A model generated the notes under the pieces. That model did no database searches, was not told the DNA's origin, and worked only from the letters and a program-made list of their open reading frames with translations. Positions 44,294-53,304 of a DNA stretch of 64,000 nucleotides are shown piece after piece. Numbering within the stretch: the stretch's first letter is position 1; every line of letters starts with the position of its first letter. The DNA lies in NCBI RefSeq assembly GCF_003026105.1, contig NZ_PYNW01000008.1:1-64000 (forward strand), given 5' to 3'. Origin of the DNA: Photobacterium sp. GB-56 (GTDB lineage Bacteria > Pseudomonadota > Gammaproteobacteria > Enterobacterales > Vibrionaceae). The position numbers and the translations under genes are program-made.

Positions 44294-44309
44294 TGTCATT
44301 TCCATGACA
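44294..44309. promoter_or_regulatory. Operator-like palindrome 2
   Basis: TGTCAT-TTCC-ATGACA, perfect 6-bp arms with the same half-site as the palindrome at 44187, about 105 bases away, in the region between the membrane-protein gene and dctP. Confidence 0.35.
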
Positions 44310-44633
44310 TTAGATGAAGCTTCATATTTCAACTAATTTCTTCTTATACGGAATGAATTAAATGTGCTGAGTTCACATAAATTATATCTTGTTCAACGAA
44401 TCGTTATTCTTGATTAGTACGTATAAATACGTAGTGTGAGTTATTTTATAACTTATTGATAAATAATAATTTAAATTTTATCGATACGATTTTATACGTG
44501 GTTTTCTTTTTGTATTTATTAACGGTTTTAAACTTTTAATCCGTAGTCCTTCTCATTTTATCTTGTATAGCGTTAAGCCAAAGTATGTTGAACATCATTT
44601 TGTAGCCTAATCATATAAAGCAAGGATGAGTGA
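44310..44633. other. Leader region of the TRAP operon
   Basis: A/T-rich, no gene seen. AAGGATGAGTGA before 44634 is the ribosome-binding site of dctP. A promoter must lie here. Confidence 0.4.
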
Positions 44634-45728
44634 ATGACTATTATTGGTAGCGTAGTGAAACGTGTGGTGAAAAAAAGCCTAATCGTTGCACTAGGGTGTG
44701 TTGCTATTCTGGCAACAAGCGCACAAGCATCAGAAAAAGTATACCGTTTAAAATTAGCTGAAACATGGGGACCCAATTTTCCGATCTTTGGTGATGCCAC
44801 AAAGAACATGGCGGCGATGGCAGAAAAAATGTCTAACGGCCGTTTGAAAATTCGTATTGACTCTGCCAATAAGCATAAAGCACCACTTGGTATCTTCGAT
44901 ATGGTGAAATCTGGTCAATACGACATGGGACATTCAGGATCGTATTACTGGAAGGGGAAGGTTCCAAACACCTTATACTTTACCTCTATGCCTTTTGGTA
45001 TGACCCCTGCTGAGCAATATGCGTGGTTCTATCATGGTGGTGGTATGGAGTTGATGGAGCAAGTCTATTCACCTCATAACTTGCTTTCATTTCCTGGCGG
45101 TAATTCAGATATTCAAATGGGGGGATGGTTTCAAAAAGAGATCAATACCGTTGATGATCTGAAAGGGTTGAAAATGAGAATCCCTGGTTTTGCGGGTGAA
45201 ATTCTTGCTGAAGTTGGTGCTAAGCCAACCAATATTGCACCAGGAGAGCTCTATACTTCACTTGAGCGAAATACCATTGATGCGCTTGAGTGGGTAGGCC
45301 CATCATTAGATTTGCGCATGGGTTTTCATAAAATAGCACCTTATTACTACACAGGTTGGCATGAGCCAGGATCAGAATTACAGTTCCTAGTAAATAAGCG
45401 CACATGGGAGCGTTTACCTGCCGATCTTCAAGAGATCTTACGTGTTGCAATGCGTACTGCGGCTTATGATATGTATACCCAAGCTACTCATGCAAGCGGT
45501 AAAAACTGGTCAACAATTCAACAAACTTACCCTGATATAAAAGTGAAAGATTTCCCGCCAGCAGTGATGAAAGCATTACGTGACGCGAATGATCGCCTCC
45601 TTGCACAACATGCAGAAAAAGATGAACAAGCAAAAGCGATTCAAAAATCACAAGCGGATTATCTAAACCAGGTACGTTCATGGACCAATATATCTCATCG
45701 TGCCTACCTTAATAGCCAAGCGCAATAA
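44634..45728 (+). CDS. dctP: TRAP transporter substrate-binding protein, DctP family
   Basis: 364 residues. The signal peptide (SLIVALGCVAILATSAQA) is cleaved before SEKVYRL. The mature part follows the DctP fold: LKLAETWGPNFPIFGDATKN at the start, DDLKGLKMRIPGFAGEIL in the middle with the conserved Arg that salt-bridges the substrate carboxylate (in LKMRIPG), and NTIDALEWVGPSLDLRMGFH. It captures an organic acid in the periplasm for the DctQM permease. The WVGP and WHEPGSE motifs differ from the C4-dicarboxylate type, so another carboxylate (for example a 2-oxo acid) is possible. Confidence 0.92.
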   Translation: MTIIGSVVKRVVKKSLIVALGCVAILATSAQASEKVYRLKLAETWGPNFPIFGDATKNMAAMAEKMSNGRLKIRIDSANKHKAPLGIFDMVKSGQYDMGHSGSYYWKGKVPNTLYFTSMPFGMTPAEQYAWFYHGGGMELMEQVYSPHNLLSFPGGNSDIQMGGWFQKEINTVDDLKGLKMRIPGFAGEILAEVGAKPTNIAPGELYTSLERNTIDALEWVGPSLDLRMGFHKIAPYYYTGWHEPGSELQFLVNKRTWERLPADLQEILRVAMRTAAYDMYTQATHASGKNWSTIQQTYPDIKVKDFPPAVMKALRDANDRLLAQHAEKDEQAKAIQKSQADYLNQVRSWTNISHRAYLNSQAQ

Positions 45729-45817
45729 GTCTGTTTAAATAAGGACGTTATTATCCTGCCATTTATGCATATAAGATCGCAGTTATGCGTATTTGGTGGG
45801 ATTCCATGGAGTGAGGA

Positions 45818-46351
45818 ATGAAAAGTCTGATTACGCTAGAGCGTTTTTTTAATCGTATTGGTGATGTGCTCGGTTGGTTTGCTAGTATCCTATTTATATT
45901 ATTATTAGTTAATGTCGTTTATGACGTTGTTATGCGCTACGTTTTTAATGATGTTTCCATTGCCCTTCAAGAAATGGAATGGCACCTGTTTTCCGCTGTG
46001 TTTTTACTTGGCGTTCCTTACGCGATCCGTTCTGCGGGACATGTTCGTGTTGATGTTTTTTATGAGCGTCTATCCCGTAAAAGCCAAGCGATCATTGATA
46101 TTTTAGGTACACTTTTCTTTTTACTACCTTTTTGTTTACTGGTGGCATGGTATGGCATTGATTTCGCCAAAGAGAGTTATGCATTAGGCGAAACATCTGG
46201 CGATCCTGGTGGTCTTGCTTATCGATGGATAATTAAAGCAATGATCCCTCTCTCATTTGGCTTAATGGCGATCAGCGGTTTAGGGCTGGTTGTTCACTCA
46301 TTAAATACCTTATTCAATCCGCACCACGCGGCATTAAAACAAGATCAGTAA
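45818..46351 (+). CDS. dctQ: TRAP transporter small permease, DctQ family
   Basis: 177 residues, four helices. VVYDVVMRYVFNDVSIALQE, followed by MEWHLFSAVFLLGVPYAIRS and GHVRVDVFYERLSRK, is the standard DctQ signature (RYxFN-xxxAxxE...GHVRVD). It joins DctM to form the Na+-driven permease. It starts 89 bases after dctP and 12 bases before dctM. Confidence 0.95.
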   Translation: MKSLITLERFFNRIGDVLGWFASILFILLLVNVVYDVVMRYVFNDVSIALQEMEWHLFSAVFLLGVPYAIRSAGHVRVDVFYERLSRKSQAIIDILGTLFFLLPFCLLVAWYGIDFAKESYALGETSGDPGGLAYRWIIKAMIPLSFGLMAISGLGLVVHSLNTLFNPHHAALKQDQ

Positions 46352-46363
46352 AGGAATACGTCA

Positions 46364-47650
46364 ATGATCGGAATCGTGATGTTTTTTGTCGCATTATTTG
46401 CCTTATTACTGGGCTTTCCTGTGGCATTTACTTTTGGCGGAATAGCCTTAATTTTTGGTGTTTGGGCTGAAGGTTTCGACATGTTTGCATTTATGCCTTA
46501 TCGCATTCAGTCAATCATGGAAAATACGGTACTTATGGCGGTGCCTCTGTTTGTTTTTATGGGCTTAGTGCTCCAGAAAACCCGTTTAGCTGAGCAGTTA
46601 TTAGAGTCAATGGGGCGTCTGTTTGGTGGCGTTCGTGGTGGTATTGCAATTTCGACTGTACTCGTTGGTGCATTACTCGCGGCATCAACAGGTGTGGTCG
46701 GGGCATCTGTTGTTGCGATGGGGCTTATCTCATTACCCGTTATGCTCAAATATAATTACGATAAAGGCCTTGCGTGTGGAACTATCTGTGCATCGGGGAC
46801 ATTAGGACAAATTATTCCACCATCGATTGTATTAATACTATTAGGTGATGTGCTAGGTGTGCCTGTTGGTGATTTATTTCAAGCGGCTATTTTACCGGGT
46901 TTTGTATTGGTAGGTGCGTACGTCGCTTATATTTTAATTTATGCCAAGCTTAACCCTGAAGCGGCACAGCCAATTGAGCGAGATGACAGCATTAGTCGTT
47001 CGCAAGAGGTTTTTACTGCGTTAAAAGCGGTTATTCCACCATTAGCGTTAATTATCGTGGTGCTAGGTTCTATTTTTGCAGGTATTGCGACGCCTACAGA
47101 GTCTGCTGCATTAGGTGGATTTGGCGCGATTGTGTTAGCAATTTTATATCGCATGTTTAGTTGGAAAATGATCTATGAGGCAGCAAAAGAAACGGTAAAA
47201 GTCACGGCAATGGTCTTTGCTATTTTGTTAGGTGCGACCGCATTTTCGATGGCATTTACCTACACTGGTGGTGATTACTTAGTTGAAGAATGGATGATGG
47301 CGCTACCCGGTGAAAAGTGGGGATTTTTGATCATCACTATGCTGGTTATTTTAATACTTGGTTTCTTTATCGATTTTGTTGAGATCTGTTTCATTATCGT
47401 ACCGATTTTAGCGCCTGTTGCCGAAGCGATGGGATTAAATATGACTTGGTTTGCCATACTTGTCGCGATGAACCTTCAAACTTCATTTTTAACACCACCA
47501 TTTGGCTTTAGTTTGTTTTACTTGAAAGGTGTTGCACCTGCAGGTGTCACGACACGTGATATTTACCGTGGAGTTATGCCATTTATCGCTATTCAAATTG
47601 CGGTACTGGCTTCTATTTTGATTTTCCCGAATTTCTATGGCATGGGTTAA
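46364..47650 (+). CDS. dctM: TRAP transporter large permease, DctM family
   Basis: 428 residues, about 12 helices. GGIALIFGVWAEGFDMFAFM and PLFVFMGLVLQKTRLAEQLL are near the start; the repeated GASVVAMGLISLPVMLKYNY and CASGTLGQIIPPSIVLILLG hold the Na+- and substrate-site loops; FLTPPFGFSLFYLKGV is the second half equivalent. It is the transport subunit, running on a sodium gradient. A weak hairpin (47703) separates it from the kinase gene. Confidence 0.95.
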   Translation: MIGIVMFFVALFALLLGFPVAFTFGGIALIFGVWAEGFDMFAFMPYRIQSIMENTVLMAVPLFVFMGLVLQKTRLAEQLLESMGRLFGGVRGGIAISTVLVGALLAASTGVVGASVVAMGLISLPVMLKYNYDKGLACGTICASGTLGQIIPPSIVLILLGDVLGVPVGDLFQAAILPGFVLVGAYVAYILIYAKLNPEAAQPIERDDSISRSQEVFTALKAVIPPLALIIVVLGSIFAGIATPTESAALGGFGAIVLAILYRMFSWKMIYEAAKETVKVTAMVFAILLGATAFSMAFTYTGGDYLVEEWMMALPGEKWGFLIITMLVILILGFFIDFVEICFIIVPILAPVAEAMGLNMTWFAILVAMNLQTSFLTPPFGFSLFYLKGVAPAGVTTRDIYRGVMPFIAIQIAVLASILIFPNFYGMG

Positions 47651-47702
47651 TATTGATAATGTGATCTATAAAAGTAAAAAATGATAATAAATTGTTAATA
47701 TG

Positions 47703-47728
47703 AGCTGGTGGTAAAACATCAGCTTTTT
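47703..47728 (+). terminator. Weak terminator or attenuator between dctM and the sensor kinase
   Basis: AGCTGGTG, loop GTAAAA, CATCAGCT (one G-T pair), then TTTTT. It would lower, not abolish, expression of the downstream regulators from the dctP promoter. Confidence 0.65.
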
Positions 47729-47745
47729 GCTGTTTGGAGGTCTCT

Positions 47746-49113
47746 ATGCCATTAAAAGCAAAATTGATCTTATTAACTTTATTACCGTTACTGATTGTGA
47801 CTGTCAGTATCAGTTGGATATCGATTTATCAGGCAAAAACCTTAGGCCAGAAAGAAGTCACTGTTTTTCGTGATAGTTTAATTGATGCCAAAGAAGCAGC
47901 ATTGAAAGATAGCGTTGATCTTGCTTTAAATGCCATTTCCCATATTTATCATGATTCTACAATTGATGTTGATATAGCGCAGCAGCGTGTTAAAGCAATA
48001 TTGACTAATTTACGTTATGGAAAAGACGGTTACTTTTTTGTTTATGATAAAAATGGAGTTAGTTTAGTTCATCCGATCATGCCTGAGTTGATTGGTAAAA
48101 ATCTTATTAAGATACAAGATGAACAAGGCGATTTTTTAATTGCTTCTTTGTTATCGCAAGCACAAAGTGGGGGGGGCTATCATCAGTATTTATGGCAGAA
48201 ACCATCAACGGGAGAAACGGTTACTAAGTTAAGTTATTCCGCATGGTTAGATAAATGGGATTGGATGATTGGTACCGGATTATATATTGAAGATGTCAGC
48301 CAAGATGTCGCGATTATGCAGCAAGCGATTAACCATAATATTGATACGATCTTCTTTTCCATTGTGGTGATATTAACAATAACTGTCGCAGTAATTATCG
48401 TGATCACATTGGCAATTAACTTACATGAACATCGATTGGCTGATAGAAATCTTAAAGAGTTAGCGCATAAAACGGTCTTATTTCAAGAAGCTGAAAAAAA
48501 ACATGTCGCCCGAGAATTACATGATGGGATCAATCAGTTATTAGTCTCAAGTAAATGTCACTTAGAGTTACTTAGCCTTCAGTCCATTGATGTAAAGTTT
48601 GTCGATTACCTGAATAAATCGATGCATTCCTTAACATTAGCGATTAATGAAGTAAGGCATATTTCTCATAAATTACGCCCAAGCTCTCTGGATGATATTG
48701 GTTTAGAAGCGGCACTCACCACATTATTACAAGACTATCAATCTCACGCCGGTACATCAGTTGATATGCTATTTGATACAAAGGCTGGAAAGCTAGACTC
48801 TGATGTTGCAACAACACTTTATCGGGTAGTACAAGAATCGCTAAATAATATTGTTAAGCATGCAGATGCGACGCATGTTGAAGTGCATTTGAAACAACTT
48901 GGAAAGTTATTGCAATTGATCATTCGAGATAATGGAAAAGGATTTGATAGCCAAAATCGTTATCATTTAAAAGGGATTGGTTTGCGAAATATGCGCGAGC
49001 GAGTGGAGTTTATTGGTGGCGAGTTTGATCTTAATAGTGAGCCCGGATTTGGTACTGAACTCACCGTATTATTAAACTTGGATGGTTTAGTGTATGACAG
49101 AACAAACGATTAA
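47746..49113 (+). CDS. Cache-domain sensor histidine kinase, NarL/DegS type
   Basis: 455 residues from ATG 47746 (GGAGG upstream). A first helix (LILLTLLPLLIVTVSISWIS) and a second (FFSIVVILTITVAVIIVITL) bracket a periplasmic single-Cache domain (about 30-195: GKDGYFFVYDKNGVSLVHPI, then KLSYSAWLDKWDWMIGTGLY). The kinase has the HisKA_3 box KHVARELHDGINQLL with phospho-acceptor H259, and HATPase motifs NNIVKHADATHVEV, IIRDNGKGFD and GIGLRNMRERVEFIGG. sCache domains bind small carboxylates, which fits control of the neighbouring TRAP transporter. It overlaps the regulator gene by 20 bases. Confidence 0.9.
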   Translation: MPLKAKLILLTLLPLLIVTVSISWISIYQAKTLGQKEVTVFRDSLIDAKEAALKDSVDLALNAISHIYHDSTIDVDIAQQRVKAILTNLRYGKDGYFFVYDKNGVSLVHPIMPELIGKNLIKIQDEQGDFLIASLLSQAQSGGGYHQYLWQKPSTGETVTKLSYSAWLDKWDWMIGTGLYIEDVSQDVAIMQQAINHNIDTIFFSIVVILTITVAVIIVITLAINLHEHRLADRNLKELAHKTVLFQEAEKKHVARELHDGINQLLVSSKCHLELLSLQSIDVKFVDYLNKSMHSLTLAINEVRHISHKLRPSSLDDIGLEAALTTLLQDYQSHAGTSVDMLFDTKAGKLDSDVATTLYRVVQESLNNIVKHADATHVEVHLKQLGKLLQLIIRDNGKGFDSQNRYHLKGIGLRNMRERVEFIGGEFDLNSEPGFGTELTVLLNLDGLVYDRTND

Positions 49114-49738
49114 AATTGTGATAGTCGATGATCATCAAGTGGTGATTGATGGTTTTATGGCAAGGTTACAGTTAGAGCCTGATATCGAGGTCATTGGTAC
49201 TGCAAGTAATGGCTTAGAGGCACTAGATACCGTCAGTTATCTTCAACCTGACGTTATTTTAATGGATATCAGTATGCCCATCATGAATGGTATTGATGCA
49301 ACAGAGCAAATTAAAAAAACACTGCCTAATGCAAAAGTATTGATGCTGACGATGCATGATAACCGTGAATATATCATGAAGGTAATGCAGGTTGGTGCAA
49401 TGGGCTATATGTTGAAAGAAATTTCGGCAGAAAAAATGGTTCAAGCGATTAAAACAGTGAATCAAGGTGCGACATATTTTTGTGAAACGACGAGCCAAAC
49501 TATTTTTACTCAGACATCTTCACCAGTGAAAAGCCCTGATATTAATCCTTTGAGCCGTCGTGAAGAAAGGGTACTTAAACATGTTGCCGAAGGGCTGAGC
49601 AGTAAGCAAATTGCTAAAGCATTAGAGATTAGTTATCGGACCGTTGAGACGCATCGTCAGAATATAAAACATAAGCTTGAATTGCATTCAACAGCCGAGT
49701 TAGCGAAATATGCATTAGAAAAAGGGCTTATTGAATAG
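49094..49738 (+). CDS. LuxR/NarL-type response regulator
   Basis: 214 residues. The receiver domain has VIVDDHQVVIDGF and phospho-acceptor D58 in PDVILMDISMPIMNG; the C-terminus is a LuxR-type HTH (LSRREERVLKHVAEGLSSKQ, then IAKALEISYRTVETHRQNI). Partner of the preceding kinase by gene overlap. The probable target is the dctPQM promoter; this is inference. Confidence 0.93.
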   Translation: MTEQTIKIVIVDDHQVVIDGFMARLQLEPDIEVIGTASNGLEALDTVSYLQPDVILMDISMPIMNGIDATEQIKKTLPNAKVLMLTMHDNREYIMKVMQVGAMGYMLKEISAEKMVQAIKTVNQGATYFCETTSQTIFTQTSSPVKSPDINPLSRREERVLKHVAEGLSSKQIAKALEISYRTVETHRQNIKHKLELHSTAELAKYALEKGLIE

Positions 49739-49872
49739 TATCCAATTATTTTGAAAAAATAGATCTTTCATTATTTATTTACTATATCAATCGCAAAAAA
49801 TAGTTTTGGTTGTTTAATTCTTATATAAGTTATTTGTAAAGTAAGTTCTTATTGTGTTGATAAGGATTTCAA

Positions 49873-52248
49873 ATGAAAAAAATTATAATAATGAATACCT
49901 TAGTCTTTCTAAGTTTGCTAGGTTGTGGTGGTGGAGATAGCGGCGATACAGAAAATAAAGGTGATACAAGTATAACCAAAGATAGAAATAGTAAACCTAA
50001 ATTGAATGGAAGTAATGTTTATTACTACATTGGTAATGATGCTCTCACTCAAAAGTTACCTATCACTGACCAAGATGGTGATAGAGTAACGTTTGAAATC
50101 ATTAACTCTCCAAAAAGTGGTAACTTTTCAATTGATAATGAAAATAGTGAATTTACATTTATATCTAATTTGTCATCAATAAAAGAAGAGGTTGTTTCTT
50201 TAATCGCTTCGGATGGTATTGATGAAACTGAATTTGAGATTACTTTAAAGCCTGAGTTGGTACTTAAACCTGAAGAATTTGAAAGCTTAAACAATATAGT
50301 TGAAGGAAAGTTTGAATTTATTGCCGGCGCTGATGTTGAGTTTAGCTATAACGTAATATCAGATGATAATACTCCGTCGTTTATACCGTTAATAAGTGAT
50401 GTAAATAGAGCGCAAATACCTGATGTCAATTCTTTTGTAATTAATAACGATGGTTCTTTTAAATTAACGGCACAGCCTTATTCAGAGCCCATTTATATTG
50501 ATGTTACGTTAACAAGTAACAATAAAACGGTAACTGCTCAAATAAAGTATTTAACAGAGCAAAAGAATATCAATATTGATGCTTTTTCCGATCCATTATA
50601 TTTCCAACAATGGCATCTAAATAATACAGGTCAAGATGCTTACGCGTTATCAAAGGCAAGTGAAGGATTTGATATTAATATTGGCCAACTGCACGCTCAA
50701 GGGATAACCGGAAAGGATATTCATGTCGCTATTGTTGACTCCGGTTTAGAAATTGCGCATGAAGATTTAGTTGAGAATGTTATTCCTGGTATGTCATATG
50801 ATTTCGTCGAGCAGGATAATGATCCTAGTCCGAATCAATATGAAACAGATGGTGATCATGGCACCTCAGTTGCGGGGTTAACCGCTGCTGTTGGTTTTAA
50901 TGGTAAAGGGGGGCGCGGTGTTGCTCCATCTGCATCTTTGTCTGGTTTTAATTTCCTGAAAGTACAAGGTCTGGATGTGTTTTATGAAACTCATGGTGGT
51001 GATAAAACTCAAACTGCTGACGTTATAAATCAAAGTTATGGCTTTAATAGCAATATATTTTTTCCAGTCAGTTATTTATCTAATGAAACGCTGATTTTAA
51101 AATCTTATTATGAAACGGCGAGTAAACCAGCGTTAATGATCAAATCTGCAGGCAATGGCTTTCAAGAATTAGGTTTCTATTGGCGTGTGAATAGTTCCGA
51201 AGAGGAAGCGCGACTACCTGCTCAAATCGCTAATTCGGATCCTGAAAGTGCGAGTTTTTATAATACGGTCGTTTCTGCTTTAAATGCCAATAGAGAAACA
51301 CCATTATCGAGCTATTCAACGGTAGGAGCTTCTGTATTGTTTGCGGCCCCTGGTGGAGAATATGGCTTTGAATATCCTGCTATGATAACAACGGATGTTG
51401 CTGGCTGTGACCGAGGATATTCAATTGAGTATGGATTTGGCGGCTATTCTGGTGGATTAGATGATGAAATACAGAGTGAATCAGAGTGTAGCTATACTTC
51501 AAGATTTAATGGTACATCATCTGCTGCGCCTGTAGCATCTGGGGTTGCAGCATTAATTATGCAATCAAACCCTGAATTATCGTGGCGTGATGTGAGATAT
51601 ATCATGGCAAAAACAGCCACAAAAATAGATTTAGATTTTGTGCCTGTTATTTTATCACAAGATGGAGAGCAGTATATTGCAGAACCCGGTTGGGTTACTA
51701 ACGGGGCTGGGAATCGTTATCATAACTGGTATGGCTATGGCATGATTAATGCTGTTGAAGCTGTACAAATGGCAACTCGAAATTATACTTTATTACCTCC
51801 GTTGATTGAGTCGGAATTTATCACTAGTGATGTTATCGGAGCTGTTGAAATTCCAGAAAATTTTGAAGGAATAACAAAACAAATTGAAATTACCGATGAT
51901 ATAACAATTGAGGCTATTCAATTAAAACTTGATTTAGACCATGAAAGAATGAGTGATATCGCCGTTGAAGTTATTTCCCCTTCAGGTACACGATCTGTTG
52001 TTGCGACACCAAGACATTTACATTATCTCAATCCGAAATATTACTTTGGATATGATGCTGAAATTCTATTTCTTAGTCATGCATTTTTAGATGAAGTTGC
52101 TGCAGGTATTTGGACTGTTAAGATTGTTGATACAAATAAAAACACCATGAAAATAGCTGATTACGATGATAACGAGCTGGAATTGCCTAACAACTATTTC
52201 TCAGGTTTGTTATTTGATGCCAGTATCAAAGTTTATGGACATAAATAA
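49873..52248 (+). CDS. Subtilisin/kexin-like (S8) serine protease, lipoprotein, with P-domain
   Basis: 791 residues. The signal ends in LSLLGCGGG (lipobox LLGC). A 210-residue N-terminal part follows, rich in Ser/Asn with a cadherin-like start (LPITDQDGDRVTFEIINSPK). The S8 domain has D289 (VAIVDSGLEI), H329 (DGDHGTSVAGL) and S549 (FNGTSSAAPVASGVAA), the full triad. The C-terminus is a P/Homo B domain (ITDDITIEAIQLKLDL, then HERMSDIAVEVISPSG and LFLSHAFLDEVAAGIWTVKI), the kexin-type layout. It would act at the cell surface or outside after release. Aeromonas ASP has the same S8-P layout and needs a downstream chaperone gene; the following gene is placed likewise. Confidence 0.88.
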   Translation: MKKIIIMNTLVFLSLLGCGGGDSGDTENKGDTSITKDRNSKPKLNGSNVYYYIGNDALTQKLPITDQDGDRVTFEIINSPKSGNFSIDNENSEFTFISNLSSIKEEVVSLIASDGIDETEFEITLKPELVLKPEEFESLNNIVEGKFEFIAGADVEFSYNVISDDNTPSFIPLISDVNRAQIPDVNSFVINNDGSFKLTAQPYSEPIYIDVTLTSNNKTVTAQIKYLTEQKNINIDAFSDPLYFQQWHLNNTGQDAYALSKASEGFDINIGQLHAQGITGKDIHVAIVDSGLEIAHEDLVENVIPGMSYDFVEQDNDPSPNQYETDGDHGTSVAGLTAAVGFNGKGGRGVAPSASLSGFNFLKVQGLDVFYETHGGDKTQTADVINQSYGFNSNIFFPVSYLSNETLILKSYYETASKPALMIKSAGNGFQELGFYWRVNSSEEEARLPAQIANSDPESASFYNTVVSALNANRETPLSSYSTVGASVLFAAPGGEYGFEYPAMITTDVAGCDRGYSIEYGFGGYSGGLDDEIQSESECSYTSRFNGTSSAAPVASGVAALIMQSNPELSWRDVRYIMAKTATKIDLDFVPVILSQDGEQYIAEPGWVTNGAGNRYHNWYGYGMINAVEAVQMATRNYTLLPPLIESEFITSDVIGAVEIPENFEGITKQIEITDDITIEAIQLKLDLDHERMSDIAVEVISPSGTRSVVATPRHLHYLNPKYYFGYDAEILFLSHAFLDEVAAGIWTVKIVDTNKNTMKIADYDDNELELPNNYFSGLLFDASIKVYGHK

Positions 52249-52260
52249 GGATTTATCGTT

Positions 52261-52686
52261 ATGGAAAAGAGCAATCATTTACTATTCATTAGCTTATTTA
52301 TGTTAACGAGCTGTAGTGCTAATGCCTATACATCTACAACGTTCACTAGTGGTGGTTTAGATTATGAAGTTATTGCGAGTGAACAAACTGCATTTAGTGC
52401 GACTCACTCTCAAGACAATAAAGTCACTAAAGGCGTAAAAGTTCAAAATGAAGACCTAAATATTAACGGGCTAGTGTCAGGTAGTATTATTTTAAAAACA
52501 ATATTTTCTGATGCACTACCATTCGATGAGCCAGATATGTCTAAAAAACGTCTTGGTGGTGGTATTTGGATAATTCAGTATCCTGAAGGCACTGATTTAA
52601 GTAAAAAATTAAATTGGTTACAACAGCAGGATGGTGTTAAAAAAGCTGAAATAGAAGTAGTAAATAATCTTTTAAAACCTAATTGA
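52261..52686 (+). CDS. Small lipoprotein, possible chaperone of the S8 protease
   Basis: 141 residues, 12 bases after the protease gene, each with an AAGGATTT-type ribosome-binding site. The start MEKSNHLLFISLFMLTSCSA has lipobox LTSC. The C-terminal 60 residues (LGGGIWIIQYPEGTDLSKKL, then NWLQQQDGVKKAEIEVVNN) look like the beta-alpha-beta inhibitor-I9 propeptide fold. In Aeromonas, ORF2 downstream of asp has a related role as external chaperone. Function here is inferred from synteny and fold-like pattern, not from strong identity. Confidence 0.65.
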   Translation: MEKSNHLLFISLFMLTSCSANAYTSTTFTSGGLDYEVIASEQTAFSATHSQDNKVTKGVKVQNEDLNINGLVSGSIILKTIFSDALPFDEPDMSKKRLGGGIWIIQYPEGTDLSKKLNWLQQQDGVKKAEIEVVNNLLKPN

Positions 52687-52807
52687 TTGTTTGAGGGCAT
52701 AGAAGCGCGAGTAAATTATTAAAGTTGATTAAAACCTAGCCTGTTGAACGGTTTTTTTAATTAAACAGTTTACAGAAAGTAATAATCTACGTATTATTCG
52801 CGCCATT

Positions 52808-52898
52808 GGAGAGATGGCTGAGTGGTTGAAAGCACCGGTCTTGAAAACCGGCATACGTTTATAGCGTATCTAGGGTTCAAATCCCTATCTCTCCGCCA
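52808..52898 (+). tRNA. tRNA-Ser(UGA), copy 1
   Basis: 91 bases with encoded CCA. Acceptor GGAGAGA/TCTCTCC, anticodon loop with TGA (GGTCTTGAAAACC), a long variable arm (ATACG-TTTATAG-CGTAT) typical of serine tRNA, and T-loop GGTTCAAATCC. Confidence 0.97.
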
Positions 52899-52938
52899 TA
52901 TTCTAGAAGTTCGATTTTATCGGGTTTCATAAAGAATT

Positions 52939-53015
52939 GGAGCGGTAGTTCAGTTGGTTAGAATACCGGCCTGTCACGCCGGGGGTCGCGGGTTCGAGTC
53001 CCGTCCGCTCCGCCA
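52939..53015 (+). tRNA. tRNA-Asp(GUC)
   Basis: 77 bases with CCA. Acceptor GGAGCGG/CCGCTCC, anticodon GTC in CCTGTCACG, T-arm GGGTTCGAGTCCC. Confidence 0.97.
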
Positions 53016-53023
53016 ATACAACG

Positions 53024-53053
53024 AAGCCTCGTCAGCAATGACGGGGCTTTTTT
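53024..53053 (+). terminator. Terminator of the tRNA-Ser/tRNA-Asp unit
   Basis: AAGCCTCGTCA, loop GCAA, TGACGGGGCTT then TTTT. Confidence 0.95.
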
Positions 53054-53094
53054 GTATCTAAAATTTGATTGTTGTTGGTATGTCTTGATGCACC

Positions 53095-53142
53095 TAGCCG
53101 AGGTTGAGAGTCCCGCTGGAATGCCAGTCCAACCTTCCGCCA
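53095..53142 (+). pseudogene. Remnant of a duplicated tRNA 3' end
   Basis: The stretch contains GAGAGTCCCG and ends CCTTCCGCCA, like the T-arm and CCA end of tRNA-Asp but broken by an insertion. What follows (CAACGAAGCC...TGACGGGGCTT) repeats the tRNA-Asp downstream sequence almost exactly, so this is a tandem duplicate of the tRNA-Asp/terminator unit whose tRNA has decayed. Confidence 0.55.
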
Positions 53143-53150
53143 ACACAACG

Positions 53151-53179
53151 AAGCCCCGTCAGTAATGACGGGGCTTTTT
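53151..53179 (+). terminator. Duplicate terminator
   Basis: AAGCCCCGTCA, loop GTAA, TGACGGGGCTT, T run; near copy of the hairpin at 53024. Confidence 0.93.
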
Positions 53180-53265
53180 GTATATAAAATCTATATTGTT
53201 ATTGAAATGTGATGGCTTCTGTATGCAGAAAGCCAGCTATTCACACTGTAAATCAATAGTATAGT

Positions 53266-53295
53266 AAAAGCCAAACAACGACCTGTTTGGCTTTA
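53266..53295 (-). terminator. Terminator of the GST operon
   Basis: AAAGCCAAACA (53267-53277), loop, TGTTTGGCTTT (53284-53294); read on the minus strand it ends the reductase/GST pair. Confidence 0.8.
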
Positions 53296-53304
53296 GAGAC
53301 TGGT

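Noticed and set aside
52958-53146. Minus-strand frame over the tRNA-Asp region
   Set aside because: It is the reverse complement of tRNA and terminator sequence, a well-known false gene.
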